DNA of 64,000 nucleotides from Neisseria cinerea (GCF_900475315.1 NZ_LS483369.1:1612001-1676000), one strand, 5' to 3'; shown: positions 9,628 to 18,042, counted from the first letter of the stretch. Program-made: numbers and translations. Notes: generated by a model not told the origin, from the sequence alone.

Positions 9628-11052
9628 ATGTTCAGCTTCTTCCGTCGCAAGAAAAAACAGGAAACTCCGGCTCCTGAGGAGGCTCAAGTTCAGGAAACCG
9701 CAGCAAAAATAGAATCTGAAGTTGCTCAAGTAATTGAAAATATTAAAGAAGATTCCGAATCTTTAGCAGAAAGCGTCAAAGGGAATGTTGAATCAGTTGT
9801 CGAATCGGCTGTTGAAACTGTCAGCGAAACCGTCAGCGAAACCGTCGAGCAGGTTCGGGAAGCTTTGACCGAAACGCTGTCTGAAACAGTCGAAAAAGTA
9901 GAAGAACACGTTGAAGCGGCAAAAGAAGCGGCTGTTGAAACCGCCAGCGAGGCTCTTGAACAGGTAAAAGAAACCGTTGCCGAGATGCCGTCTGAAGTGG
10001 CTGAAGCTGCTGAGGAAGCAGTAGAACAGGCCGAAGCAGTCAAAGAAGAAGCTGTTGAGGCAGTTAGCGAAGCTGTCGAGCCAGTTCAAGAAGCCGTTGC
10101 GGAAACACCGGCTGAAGCCTCTGCTCCGGCAGAAGAACATAAGCTCAGTTGGGCGGCGCGTTTGAAACAAGGCTTGACCAAATCACGCGACAAAATGGCA
10201 AAATCGCTGGCGGGCGTGTTCGGCGGCGGACAGATCGACGAGGATTTGTACGAAGAGCTGGAAACCGTGTTGATTACCAGCGACATGGGCATGGAAGCGA
10301 CGGAATACCTGATGAAAGACGTGCGCGACCGCGTCAGCCTCAAAGGGCTGAAAGACGGCAACGAATTGCGCGGCGCGCTGAAGGATGCGCTGTACGACCT
10401 GATTAAGCCGTTGGAAAAACCGCTGGTCTTGCCCGAAACCAAAGAGCCTTTCGTGATTATGCTTGCCGGTATCAACGGCGCGGGCAAAACCACGTCTATC
10501 GGCAAACTCGCCAAATATTTCCAAGCGCAGGGCAAATCCGTATTGCTGGCGGCAGGCGATACTTTCCGCGCAGCCGCGCGTGAGCAGCTTCAGGCTTGGG
10601 GAGAGCGCAACAACGTAACCGTGATTTCGCAAACCACGGGCGATTCCGCAGCCGTTTGTTTTGATGCCGTCCAAGCCGCCAAAGCGCGCGGCATCGACAT
10701 CGTGCTGGCCGACACCGCCGGCCGCCTGCCCACGCAGCTTCATTTGATGGAAGAAATCAAAAAAGTGAAGCGCGTACTGCAAAAAGCCATGCCCGACGCG
10801 CCGCACGAAATCATCGTCGTGCTTGATGCCAACATCGGGCAAAACGCCGTCAACCAAGTCAAAGCCTTTGACGACGCATTGGGGCTGACCGGTTTAATCG
10901 TTACCAAGCTAGACGGCACGGCAAAAGGCGGCATCCTTGCCGCGCTTGCCTCCGACCGCCCAGTTCCTGTCCGCTACATCGGCGTAGGCGAAGGCATAGA
11001 CGATTTGCGTCCGTTTGACGCGCGCGCGTTTGTGGACGCACTGCTGGATTGA
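9628..11052 (+). CDS. ftsY: Signal recognition particle receptor FtsY
   Basis: 474-residue SRP receptor GTPase that docks ribosome-SRP complexes at the membrane. Residues 1 to about 180 form an unusually long acidic A-domain built of repeated Glu/Val/Ala/Ser segments (SETVSETVEQV, EAVEQAEAV and similar), likely coiled or disordered and membrane-proximal. The NG domain follows: N-helices from about residue 190, P-loop GINGAGKTT near 281, DTAGRLP near 357, TKLDGTAKGG near 430. A lone DUS follows the stop at 11059-11070. The NG domain is highly conserved and the assignment is certain. Confidence 0.97.
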   Translation: MFSFFRRKKKQETPAPEEAQVQETAAKIESEVAQVIENIKEDSESLAESVKGNVESVVESAVETVSETVSETVEQVREALTETLSETVEKVEEHVEAAKEAAVETASEALEQVKETVAEMPSEVAEAAEEAVEQAEAVKEEAVEAVSEAVEPVQEAVAETPAEASAPAEEHKLSWAARLKQGLTKSRDKMAKSLAGVFGGGQIDEDLYEELETVLITSDMGMEATEYLMKDVRDRVSLKGLKDGNELRGALKDALYDLIKPLEKPLVLPETKEPFVIMLAGINGAGKTTSIGKLAKYFQAQGKSVLLAAGDTFRAAAREQLQAWGERNNVTVISQTTGDSAAVCFDAVQAAKARGIDIVLADTAGRLPTQLHLMEEIKKVKRVLQKAMPDAPHEIIVVLDANIGQNAVNQVKAFDDALGLTGLIVTKLDGTAKGGILAALASDRPVPVRYIGVGEGIDDLRPFDARAFVDALLD

Positions 11053-11087
11053 GTAGAAATGCCGTCTGAAAACGGCAGGTTGGTGTT

Positions 11088-11200
11088 TGAGGGAGGTGGC
11101 GGAATCGGTAGTGGAAATTGGTGAAAATTGGAGGAGTCGGTGGGCTTTAGTCCACCAATTCATACCAATCCATACCAACTCCCCCACCTCATCCCAAAAA
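11088..11200. repeat. Long imperfect inverted repeat downstream of ftsY
   Basis: A left arm rich in GGTGG/TTGG (from about 11093) and a right arm rich in CCAATCCATACC pair over some 40 bases around the apex GGTGGGCTTTAGTCCACC. The right arm also contains two direct copies of CATACCAA. It does not match the DUS hairpins or the Correia element as I know them, and no T-run follows, so it is not a typical terminator. Function unknown. Confidence 0.6.
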
Positions 11201-11362
11201 AACGCCCACGCGCCTGACACATTTACCGTATAAAATACCGAAACCGCCTCATACGGTATTTCACAAACCTTAACCCCTGCGCGTAAAAAACGTATAAACC
11301 CGAAACCGTTGCCGCCGCATCCCCTATAATTTCATCCAATAAAAAAAAACGAGGCACATATC

Positions 11363-11629
11363 ATGGCGAAAAAATTCCCTATATTCCCCAAAAACCCCGA
11401 GCGCATCTGCTGGGGGTGCGACAAATATTGCCGCGAAGATGATTTGCAGTGCGGCAACGGCTGCGAGCGCATCCAACACCCCATCGAGCTGGACGGGCGC
11501 GACTGGTATAAAAAAGGCGACTGGAGCAACCTCCTGAGCGAGGAGCAGCAAATCGAGCTGGGCTTGAAAGAAGCCCCGAAACCCGCCAAACCCCACATCA
11601 AGCTCCCCCTTAAAAACAAAACCGCCTGA
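11363..11629 (+). CDS. DUF3079 small cysteine-rich protein
   Basis: 88-residue soluble protein, PF-type DUF3079 from memory of the family pattern: MAKKFPIFPKNPERICWGC start, then CDKYC and the spaced cysteines of CGNGCERIQHP. The Cys spacing suggests a small metal site. A TATAAT at 11325-11330 lies 32 bases ahead of the ATG, with only a weak -35. It stands alone between ftsY and the pilin locus. No function is known to me. Confidence 0.8.
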   Translation: MAKKFPIFPKNPERICWGCDKYCREDDLQCGNGCERIQHPIELDGRDWYKKGDWSNLLSEEQQIELGLKEAPKPAKPHIKLPLKNKTA

Positions 11630-11782
11630 TTTCCCTTTTCCCGCCTGTGCCCGCCTTGCACCTGCCTGCCGAACACGGCGGCCGCAACGGCAACAGGGCA
11701 AACCACCGCCCTTTCCGCCCCGTCGGAAACGGCGGATTTTTTTGCATCAGGGAAACAGCCCGACCGAAACACCGCGCCCAAC

Positions 11783-11897
11783 CGACAAAAAACGGCACAT
11801 AACAAAAAACGTCATCCCAAACTGACAAAAAACGGCACATGACAAAAAATGTCAGCTCAAAACTGACCAAAAATGTCAAAAGTGACCAAAAACGTCA
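11783..11897. repeat. Six-copy array of TGAC(A/C)AAAAA(T/C)GTCA dyads
   Basis: Related 15-mers start at 11783, 11800, 11823, 11840, 11864 and 11883. Those at 11840 (TGACAAAAAATGTCA), 11864 and 11883 are the best dyads. Spacing 17, 23, 17, 24, 19 shows that the first four arose by duplication of a 40-base unit. They lie 120-240 bases upstream of the pilE sigma-54 element and contain TGTC/GACA half-sites, so they are candidate activator-binding sites. This role is inferred. Confidence 0.7.
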
Positions 11898-12018
11898 GCC
11901 CTGCGCCACGCCCGCCCTTTCAAAAAATCGTGAAAAGAAAATTAAAATAATAAAAATATATTTTAAAAACAATAAAATAATAAAAAATTTTAAAAAAAAT
12001 GCAGCGTTTAGCAAGGTT

Positions 12019-12035
12019 TTGGCACGCCGTTTGCT
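12019..12035 (+). promoter_or_regulatory. Sigma-54 (-24/-12) promoter of pilE
   Basis: TTGGCACGCCGTTTGCT is a full match to the RpoN consensus TGGCAC-N5-TTGCW, including the Y before and G after the -24 box. The start of transcription would be near 12046, giving a leader of about 120 bases to the ATG at 12167. Retained sigma-54 boxes ahead of pilE are known in Neisseria; whether this one is used depends on a functional rpoN elsewhere. Confidence 0.75.
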
Positions 12036-12166
12036 AGAAGAAAGACAAGCCGAAAGGCAAAGTAAAAAAGACCTCAGGTCAAATACATTACGGGTTTGAC
12101 AATTTTTTGGCAGATGCCGAAAAACATTTTATTTTTCACTTAAACTTTAAACTTAGGAGTTATCCC

Positions 12167-12643
12167 ATGAAAGCAATCCAAAAAGGTTTCACCCTGATCG
12201 AGCTGATGATCGTTATCGCCATCCTGGGTATTCTGGCCGTTATCGCATTCCCTGCATACCAAGACTACACCATCCGCGCTAAAGTATCCGAAGGTCTGAA
12301 CTTGGCTGCGCCTGCTAAATTGGCAGTAGCGGAAACTGCCGCTTCTTTGGGTGGTTTGGATGCAGTTACGCCTGATAATAACGGTTATACTTTCCCTAAA
12401 ACCGGTACTAAGTATGTAGCATCTATCGCGATTGCTAAAAAAGGTGTAATCACTGTAACCACTAAAGCTACCGGTGCTACTCACGATCCTATCTTTGTTT
12501 TGACTCCTACTCAAACTAATTCAGAGTCTCCTGTTGAATGGGCTTGTACATACCAAGGTGATAGCGAGGCAAAACACGTTCCTGCAAACTGCCGAACTAA
12601 AGCTGCAGCTGCACCTGCTGCATCTGCTGGTAATTCACATTAA
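12167..12643 (+). CDS. pilE: Type IV pilin (major pilin-like, class II-like)
   Basis: 158-residue prepilin: six-residue-plus-Gly leader MKAIQKG, cleavage before Phe8, then the conserved [25 protein letters not shown] helix start with Glu at mature position 5. The only other cysteines, Cys127 (VEWACTY) and Cys142 (ANCRT), bound the D-region loop. It is short compared with gonococcal or class I meningococcal pilin and ends in an Ala-rich tail. RBS AGGAG is 9 bases upstream. Regulation is probably by the sigma-54 element at 12019. No silent pilS cassette is seen. The assembly motors PilT and PilU are encoded 3 kb away. Major-pilin identity is likely but inferred. Confidence 0.9.
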   Translation: MKAIQKGFTLIELMIVIAILGILAVIAFPAYQDYTIRAKVSEGLNLAAPAKLAVAETAASLGGLDAVTPDNNGYTFPKTGTKYVASIAIAKKGVITVTTKATGATHDPIFVLTPTQTNSESPVEWACTYQGDSEAKHVPANCRTKAAAAPAASAGNSH

Positions 12644-12683
12644 TAAGGATATAATCAGGTTTAAACCTGATAAGAAAAACAAA

Positions 12684-12719
12684 ATGCCGTCTGAGGCTGT
12701 TTCAGACGGCATTTTTTAT
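12684..12719 (+). terminator. DUS-type terminator after pilE
   Basis: ATGCCGTCTGA pairs with TCAGACGGCAT, followed by TTTTTTATT. One arm has lost its last A (CTGAGG), so only the other arm is a complete DUS. Confidence 0.8.
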
Positions 12720-12798
12720 TTCGGGGCGCGTTTTGGGTTTCCGTTCGCCTTGCCCCGTATTGCCGCCTGTTGCCGCGATCCGGATGGTGGCGGAAAAG

Positions 12799-12827
12799 TT
12801 GGGGGCGGCGGGAATATCGATTATAAT
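12799..12827 (+). promoter_or_regulatory. Sigma-70 promoter for the second pilin gene
   Basis: TTGGGG, 17-base spacer and a perfect TATAAT, 33 bases ahead of the ATG at 12861. It differs from the pilE promoter type, suggesting independent control of the two pilins. Confidence 0.55.
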
Positions 12828-12860
12828 CATGCGGATAAACTAACCATAAAAAATATAAAT

Positions 12861-13307
12861 ATGAAGAACAAACCTTACGGGTTTACGCTGATCGAGCTGA
12901 TGATTGTAACGGCAATCTTGGGGATACTGACCATGTTCGCCCTGCCTGCCTATCAAGACTATGCGGCTAGGGCGCAGGTTGCCGAAACTTACTATCTGCT
13001 GGATGAGCTGAAAACCGAAATCGGAATTTATGCCTCTATTTACAACCATCTGCCCGATGCGGTGGAAGTTTCCCCGTCAGGCGGCGTCGGCAGCGCGGCC
13101 GCCAGGATGGGCGGGACGTATATCCTGCATGGCGGCGTTACCGTCGAAGCGGATACTGCGAAAATTTCCGTACCCTTCGATAAAGGGTATCACAAGGGCA
13201 AAATACTGACGCTGTCGCCCACGCGCGATAGCGAAAGCGGCATCATTACCTGGGTGTGCGGCGGGACGATAGAGCCGCGGTCGCTGCCTGCCGTCTGCCG
13301 CCGTTAA
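12861..13307 (+). CDS. Second type IV pilin-like protein
   Basis: 148-residue prepilin with leader MKNKPYG and [18 protein letters not shown] after the cleavage site, keeping mature Glu5. The fold ends with a Cys pair, Cys133 (TWVCGG) and Cys146 (AVCRR). It shares the N-terminal helix and LSPT/W.C pattern with pilE but the middle is different, so it is an old duplicate or a distinct pilin rather than a recent copy. No clear Shine-Dalgarno is present (AAAAATATAAAT precedes ATG), which suggests low translation. It has its own TATAAT promoter and a DUS terminator. Start chosen because it yields the canonical leader. Confidence 0.85.
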   Translation: MKNKPYGFTLIELMIVTAILGILTMFALPAYQDYAARAQVAETYYLLDELKTEIGIYASIYNHLPDAVEVSPSGGVGSAAARMGGTYILHGGVTVEADTAKISVPFDKGYHKGKILTLSPTRDSESGIITWVCGGTIEPRSLPAVCRR

Positions 13308-13344
13308 GCCCGTCCGTAATCCACAGTCTGCCGCCTGCGGCAAA

Positions 13345-13378
13345 ATGCCGTCTGAACCTGTTTCAGACGGCATTTTTT
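13345..13378. terminator. DUS terminator after second pilin gene
   Basis: ATGCCGTCTGAA and TTCAGACGGCAT with a 5-base loop and TTTTTTC tail; also sits at the 3' end of the convergent YccS-like gene. Confidence 0.85.
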
Positions 13379-13445
13379 CGTTCCGAACGGGAGGAAAACC
13401 GCCCTGATGCGGCATGGGCGGCGCATCGGGCGGCCGGTTTTCACT

Positions 13446-15596
13446 TCAGGCGGCGTTTTGGGGCTGCCTGTGCGGAATTTGGCGGTAGGCGCGGTAGTAG
13501 GGTTCGAGCTGTCGGGCGATGAGTTGGAGCTGTTGGAGGAAGATGTGGCTTTGCGCGCCGACGCTTTGCGCGCGCAGGCTGTCAAGCTCTCCGCGCAGGC
13601 TGTCTAATTCGGCGTCGAAGCGGTCGGGTTCCATGTCGGGCAGGTTTTGGAAGATGTGTGCGGCGTGTTCCGCGGCATGGTAAAACCTGCCTGTAAAGTC
13701 GGGGCTGCACCCTTCGTGCATTTCGCTGCGGTATGCGCCGAGGGCGGAAATATAGCCGGTCAGGGCGTAGCCGGTTTTGAGCAGGGTGAAGCCGGGTTGC
13801 AGGCTGCCGGCGAATTTTTCGGGTTCGCTGCTCATGTCGGAGAGGGTGCTGCTGAGGGCGGCGGTGTGTTCGTGGGCGCGGCGGCGGGTGGCGCGGTATT
13901 CGACGTCGTCGCCTGTTTCGCCGCTTTTGAGGCGTTCGGTGATTTTTTCGAGATAGGCACCGTTGCTGCGTACGGCAAGGGCGGCGGTGCGTTCGAGCGT
14001 GAGGTATTTCCAGTCGGGCCACAGGTAGCTGACCGCCGCCCAGGCAAGGGATGCGCCGATAATGGTGTCGATGATGCGCACGGGCATGGCGGCATATACG
14101 TCCAACCCTGCAAGCGACAGGCTGGTCAGTGCCTGAATGGTGATGAAAAATGTCGAGAAGCTGTATTTGTAGGTGCGGGTCATGAAGAATAGGGTGGTGC
14201 TGACGATGACGATCCAAAGCTTGGTTTCGACAGACGGGGTGAAGTAGGGGACGAGCGAGCCGACGATTACGCCGAGTACGGTACCGGCGATGCGCTGGCG
14301 GACGCGGCTTTTGGTGGCGGTGTAGTTGGGCTGGCAGACGAAAAGGGCGGTCAGCAGTATCCAGTAGCCGAGGTTGAGGTTGAGGGCTTCGACTATGGTA
14401 CAGGCGGCGGCAACGACGAGGGACAGGCGGACGGCATGGCGGAATACGCCTGATTCGAGGTTCAGCTGCGTACGGATTGCCTGCCAGGTGTTTTTGAGGC
14501 TGCCGGTCTCTATGGCGGCGATGCGGGTGTCGCCCATGCGGTCGTTTTCCACTTGAAGGCTGTTGTGCTGGAGTTGGCGGAATTGTTGGTCGACGCTGCC
14601 GAGGTTGTCGAGCAGGCGGCCGAGGTGGCGGATGTCGGGATTGTCGTTGCCGTCTGAAAGGAGGCGCAGCGACTGGCGGCAGCCTTCGATGGCGCGGCCG
14701 AGGCGTTTGCTGTATGTGTAGTCTTTGCCCGCCCTGAGTGCTTGGGCGGCATTGCGGCATGCCTGCCCCTGCATTTCGAGCAGGCGGTGGATGCGGAAGA
14801 TGATGTCGGTGTTTTTGAATTTTTCGGACATTTCCTGATAATCGACGTGGGCGGAGCTGATGCGTTCGTGTATGTCTTGGGCGGCAAAGTAGTAGCGTAG
14901 CATTTTGGCTGTGCGCGGGTGGCGGTGTTTGCCGCGAAGGCGGTAAAACAGGGCGGAACGGCATTGGTTGAAGGCGTTGATGACGCCTGTGTTGCTCATG
15001 GCGAGGTCGATGTGGCGGTTGCCTATCCATTCGGCTTCGTCGGGATCGAAAAAGTCGGCTTTGGCTTCGAGGTAGCTGCCGAGCGCTTCGTAGGCGTTGG
15101 CGACGTTTTCTTGAACGGGACGGTGGGGTAGGATGATTTGGAACAGGATGATGGCGGTGCTGTACAGTACGGTGCCGCACAGAATCATAAAGGGGTTGGT
15201 CAGCCAGTAGGTCTCGGGGGTGTAGGTGAGGGTGGTGTAGGTGGCGACGGCGAGTGCGCCGAATGCGAAGGTGCGGTATTTGAGCCCGACCGCGCCTAAA
15301 ATGGTGAAGCCGAAGGTCATGAGGGTCATGGCGAGGATGAAGGGCAGCCCTGTGCCGAGGGTACTTTGCGCCGTGAGCGAGGAGAGGGTGAACAGGGCGA
15401 CGGAGGCAATGATGTTTTTCAGCCGTCCGGTCAGGCGGTTGTCCAAATCGACAAGGCCACCGGCAATAATGCCGAGTACGAAGGGCATGGCGAGCTTAGG
15501 TTCGCCTATCTGCAGGACGGTGGCGGCGGCAGTGAAGACGCTGGCGAAAACGGGCAGAGAGGTGATGAGGAGTGATTTGATCGGAAGGGCTTTCAT
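13446..15596 (-). CDS. YccS/FUSC-family inner-membrane protein
   Basis: 716-residue protein with two similar clusters of transmembrane helices (about residues 10-140 and 370-490), each followed by a soluble region, the layout of the YccS/YhfK fusaric-acid-resistance-like family. The second cluster includes GYWILLTALFVCQPNYTATKSR, typical of the family's conserved GYW..T..F motif (shown here in full only up to its key part). The start at 15596 (MKALPIKSL) places the first helix correctly; an upstream in-frame ATG at 15713 reads through DUS-derived sequence and is rejected. An efflux role is a family guess; substrate unknown. Confidence 0.82.
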   Translation of the reverse strand: MKALPIKSLLITSLPVFASVFTAAATVLQIGEPKLAMPFVLGIIAGGLVDLDNRLTGRLKNIIASVALFTLSSLTAQSTLGTGLPFILAMTLMTFGFTILGAVGLKYRTFAFGALAVATYTTLTYTPETYWLTNPFMILCGTVLYSTAIILFQIILPHRPVQENVANAYEALGSYLEAKADFFDPDEAEWIGNRHIDLAMSNTGVINAFNQCRSALFYRLRGKHRHPRTAKMLRYYFAAQDIHERISSAHVDYQEMSEKFKNTDIIFRIHRLLEMQGQACRNAAQALRAGKDYTYSKRLGRAIEGCRQSLRLLSDGNDNPDIRHLGRLLDNLGSVDQQFRQLQHNSLQVENDRMGDTRIAAIETGSLKNTWQAIRTQLNLESGVFRHAVRLSLVVAAACTIVEALNLNLGYWILLTALFVCQPNYTATKSRVRQRIAGTVLGVIVGSLVPYFTPSVETKLWIVIVSTTLFFMTRTYKYSFSTFFITIQALTSLSLAGLDVYAAMPVRIIDTIIGASLAWAAVSYLWPDWKYLTLERTAALAVRSNGAYLEKITERLKSGETGDDVEYRATRRRAHEHTAALSSTLSDMSSEPEKFAGSLQPGFTLLKTGYALTGYISALGAYRSEMHEGCSPDFTGRFYHAAEHAAHIFQNLPDMEPDRFDAELDSLRGELDSLRAQSVGAQSHIFLQQLQLIARQLEPYYRAYRQIPHRQPQNAA

Positions 15597-15661
15597 GGGT
15601 TTGTCGGATTTATTGTTATGAGGTGAATGAAGTGTAGCACACGGATGCGGATGATGAAGAG

Positions 15662-15698
15662 ATGCCGTCTGAAAACGGCAGGGGTTTTCAGACGGCAT
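15662..15698 (-). terminator. DUS hairpin downstream of pilU
   Basis: ATGCCGTCTGAAAAC and GTTTTCAGACGGCAT pair across CGGCAGGG(G), just past the pilU stop on the minus strand; no long T-run. Confidence 0.65.
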
Positions 15699-15713
15699 CG
15701 GGTATTTCGTCAA

Positions 15714-16940
15714 TCAGGAAACGAGGTTGAGGTCGTTAATCCTGTCGTAAAGGCGGTCGGGGTGTCTGCCTTCTTCGTAAAGCTGGATGCGCAGCCTCAG
15801 GTCGTTGGCGGATACCGACTGACGCAGTGCTTCTTCGTAGTCGATAATGTTTTGGTTGTAGAGTTTGAAGAGGTTTTGGTCCATGGTCTGCATGCCGTCG
15901 GTTTGGGCGCTTTCCATGAGGGAGCGCAGACCTATGATGTCTCCTTTGAGGATAAGGTCCTGTACTGCCGGTGTGTTGATCAAGAGGTCGACGACGGCAG
16001 TGCGCCCGTCTTTATTTTTCTTGATTGCAAGGCGTTGGCAGATGATGCCGGTCAGGTTGAGTGAGAGATCGGTCAATACCTGTTTGTGGGCCTCTTCGGG
16101 ATAAAAGTTGAGGATACGCTCAAATGCCTGCGATGCGGTGTTGGCATGCAGGGTAAAGACGCACAGGTGGCCGGTTTGGGCAAGCTGCATGGCGTATTCC
16201 ATGCTTTCCCTGTTGCGGACCTCGCCGATGCAGATGACGTCGGGCGACTGGCGCATGGAGTTTTGTACGGCGGTCTGCCAGTTGGTAGTATCGATGCCGA
16301 TTTCGCGTTGTGTGAAAATGCAACGGCGCGGTTTGTAGATAAACTCTATCGGGTCTTCGATGGTGATGATGTGGCCGGGCGTTTGCTGGTTGCGGTGTTC
16401 GAGCATGGTTGCCATGGTGGTCGATTTGCCGGAACCGGTCGGGCCGGCAATAATCAGCAGCCCCCGTGGAGCTAAAGAGAGGTCTTTAAGTTTTTCCGGC
16501 AAGCCCAGTGCCTGCATTTCGGGAATGCGTTGATTAATGCGGCGCAGCACGATGCCTACGCAGCCTTGGTGGTAGTGTGCGTTGACGCGGTAACGCGTGT
16601 TGCTGCGCGATTGGACGGAGTAGTTGATTTCGCGTTCGCGGATAAAGGTCTCCAACTGGTCGGCATTCATGGTCGATTCTGCAATGGCGGCAGTCTCTTC
16701 ATCAGTTAGCGCCTTGTGGGGGTGTATGGTCAGGGTGCCGTTGATTTTTAAGGATGGGGGAAAGCCTTTGCTGATAATGATGTCGGATGCGCCGCGCGCT
16801 TCAGCTTCTTCGCACATACGGTCGAGCAGGGGATGGAGGTGCGTGCCGATTTTTGCAGGGGTTTCGATGCGGGTTTGGTTTTTTTGTGAATAAACCTGCA
16901 CCATTTCGCTTAAGATGTCGTGCAGTTGGTTTTCGCTCAT
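15714..16940 (-). CDS. pilU: Type IV pilus retraction ATPase paralog PilU
   Basis: 408-residue secretion ATPase of the PilT/PilU subfamily, cytoplasmic, working at the pilus base. N-terminal PAS-like domain, Walker A GPTGSGKST, degenerate Asp box, Walker B-type IGEVRNRESM and the His box with HLCVFTLHAN. The C-terminal end is longer than in PilT (RIQLYEEGRHPDRL). The start at 16940 (MSENQL) is the first with a plausible RBS; the open frame continues upstream to 17042 but would overlap pilT. It lies 58 bases downstream of pilT, likely co-transcribed. Confidence 0.93.
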   Translation of the reverse strand: MSENQLHDILSEMVQVYSQKNQTRIETPAKIGTHLHPLLDRMCEEAEARGASDIIISKGFPPSLKINGTLTIHPHKALTDEETAAIAESTMNADQLETFIREREINYSVQSRSNTRYRVNAHYHQGCVGIVLRRINQRIPEMQALGLPEKLKDLSLAPRGLLIIAGPTGSGKSTTMATMLEHRNQQTPGHIITIEDPIEFIYKPRRCIFTQREIGIDTTNWQTAVQNSMRQSPDVICIGEVRNRESMEYAMQLAQTGHLCVFTLHANTASQAFERILNFYPEEAHKQVLTDLSLNLTGIICQRLAIKKNKDGRTAVVDLLINTPAVQDLILKGDIIGLRSLMESAQTDGMQTMDQNLFKLYNQNIIDYEEALRQSVSANDLRLRIQLYEEGRHPDRLYDRINDLNLVS

Positions 16941-16998
16941 TGTGTTTTCCCTTGTGGAAGGTGTTTTAGGGTATGTTGCCGTCTGAAGGCAGTGTTTG

Positions 16999-18042
16999 TT
17001 AGATGCCCAGGCTTTCGCTGTTTTGAGCGCGTTTGCGCGCAACTTCGGGGGTAATCATGCCTTGGCGGACGAGTGATTGCAGCGATTGGTCCAGAGTCTG
17101 CATACCGCTTGCCTGTCCGGTCTGCAGGACGGAATTGATTTGCGCGATTTTGTTTTCGCGGATGAGGTTGCGGACGGCGGGATTGGAAATCAGGATTTCG
17201 TGTGCGGCGACACGGCCGTTGCCGTCGCGCGTTTTCAGTAGGGTTTGGGAGATGACCGCGGTCAGCGATTCCGACAGCATGGAGCGCACCATTTCTTTCT
17301 CTCCGGCGGGGAATACGTCCACGATACGGTCGACGGTTTTTGCCGCACCGGTTGTATGCAGCGTACCGAAAACCAAGTGTCCTGTTTCGGCGGCGGTCAG
17401 TGCCAGACCGATGGTTTCGGGGTCGCGCATCTCGCCGACAAGGATAACGTCGGGGTCTTCACGCAGTGCGGAACGCAAGGCATTCGCAAAGCTGTGGGTG
17501 TGTTGGTGCAGTTCGCGCTGGTTAATCAGGGATCTTTTGCTTTGGTGGACGAATTCGATCGGATCTTCGATGGTCAGGATGTGTGCCGGTTGGGTTTCGT
17601 TAATGTAGTTGATCATCGCAGCAAGTGTGGTTGATTTGCCCGAACCGGTCGGACCGGTTACTAAAACGATACCGCGCGGAGATTCGGCAATTTTTTGGAA
17701 AATGCGCGGAGCCCTTAGTTCTTCCAGGGAAAGGACGGTGCTGGGAATGGTGCGGAATACGGCGGCAGGCCCGCGTCCGGTGTTGAAGGCGTTGACGCGG
17801 AAACGGGCGACGTTGGGCAGTTCGAATGAAAAGTCCACCTCTAAATCTTGTTGGTAAACTTTGCGCTGGTAATCGTTCATGACGGAGGTAATCATGTTGC
17901 CGACTTCTTCCGCGCTCATTTCAGGAAGGTTAATGCGGCGGATGTCGCCGTGGACACGGATCATGGGGGACATATCCGCACTCAGGTGGAGGTCGGATGC
18001 TTTGTTTTTAACGCCGAAGGCGAGTAAGTCGGTAATCTGCAT
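16999..18042 (-). CDS. pilT: Type IV pilus retraction ATPase PilT
   Basis: 347-residue hexameric ATPase that depolymerises pili and drives twitching and DNA uptake. MQITDLLAFG start, Walker A GPTGSGKSTT near residue 130, Asp box IEDPIEFVH, Walker B GEMRDPETIG, His box GHLVFGTLHT, and the C-terminal AIRNLIRE-like motif seen as AVRNLIRENK essential for retraction. Length matches the family. It is the first gene of a pilT-pilU pair and divergent from yggS, an arrangement common in Gram-negative bacteria. Confidence 0.97.
   Translation of the reverse strand: MQITDLLAFGVKNKASDLHLSADMSPMIRVHGDIRRINLPEMSAEEVGNMITSVMNDYQRKVYQQDLEVDFSFELPNVARFRVNAFNTGRGPAAVFRTIPSTVLSLEELRAPRIFQKIAESPRGIVLVTGPTGSGKSTTLAAMINYINETQPAHILTIEDPIEFVHQSKRSLINQRELHQHTHSFANALRSALREDPDVILVGEMRDPETIGLALTAAETGHLVFGTLHTTGAAKTVDRIVDVFPAGEKEMVRSMLSESLTAVISQTLLKTRDGNGRVAAHEILISNPAVRNLIRENKIAQINSVLQTGQASGMQTLDQSLQSLVRQGMITPEVARKRAQNSESLGI

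Larger units (their letters stand above)
11630..12166. other. Intergenic region upstream of pilE: repeats and AT-rich tract
   Basis: 537 bases without a credible gene. The first 150 bases are GC-rich. An array of short dyads runs from 11783 to 11897, followed by an A/T tract from about 11935 to 12000 that should be intrinsically bent, then a sigma-54 promoter, a small palindrome GACCTCAGGTC at 12070-12080, a TTGACA at 12096-12101 without a good -10, and the pilE ribosome site. An 86-codon open frame at 11839-12099 is Lys/Asn-rich, follows the repeats and is judged spurious. Confidence 0.7.

Noticed and set aside
11839-12099. 86-codon open frame upstream of pilE
   Set aside because: Lys/Asn-rich translation of the repeat array and A/T tract, no RBS, overlaps the sigma-54 promoter.
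11630-12166. Search for a gonococcal-type pilE G-quadruplex and silent pilS cassettes
   Set aside because: I saw no GGGTGGGTTGGGTGGG-like run and no partial pilin copies near the locus, so antigenic variation by that route is not supported here.
13582-15180. 532-codon minus-strand frame inside the YccS-like gene
   Set aside because: Arg/Pro/His-rich shadow of a GC-rich gene in another frame.
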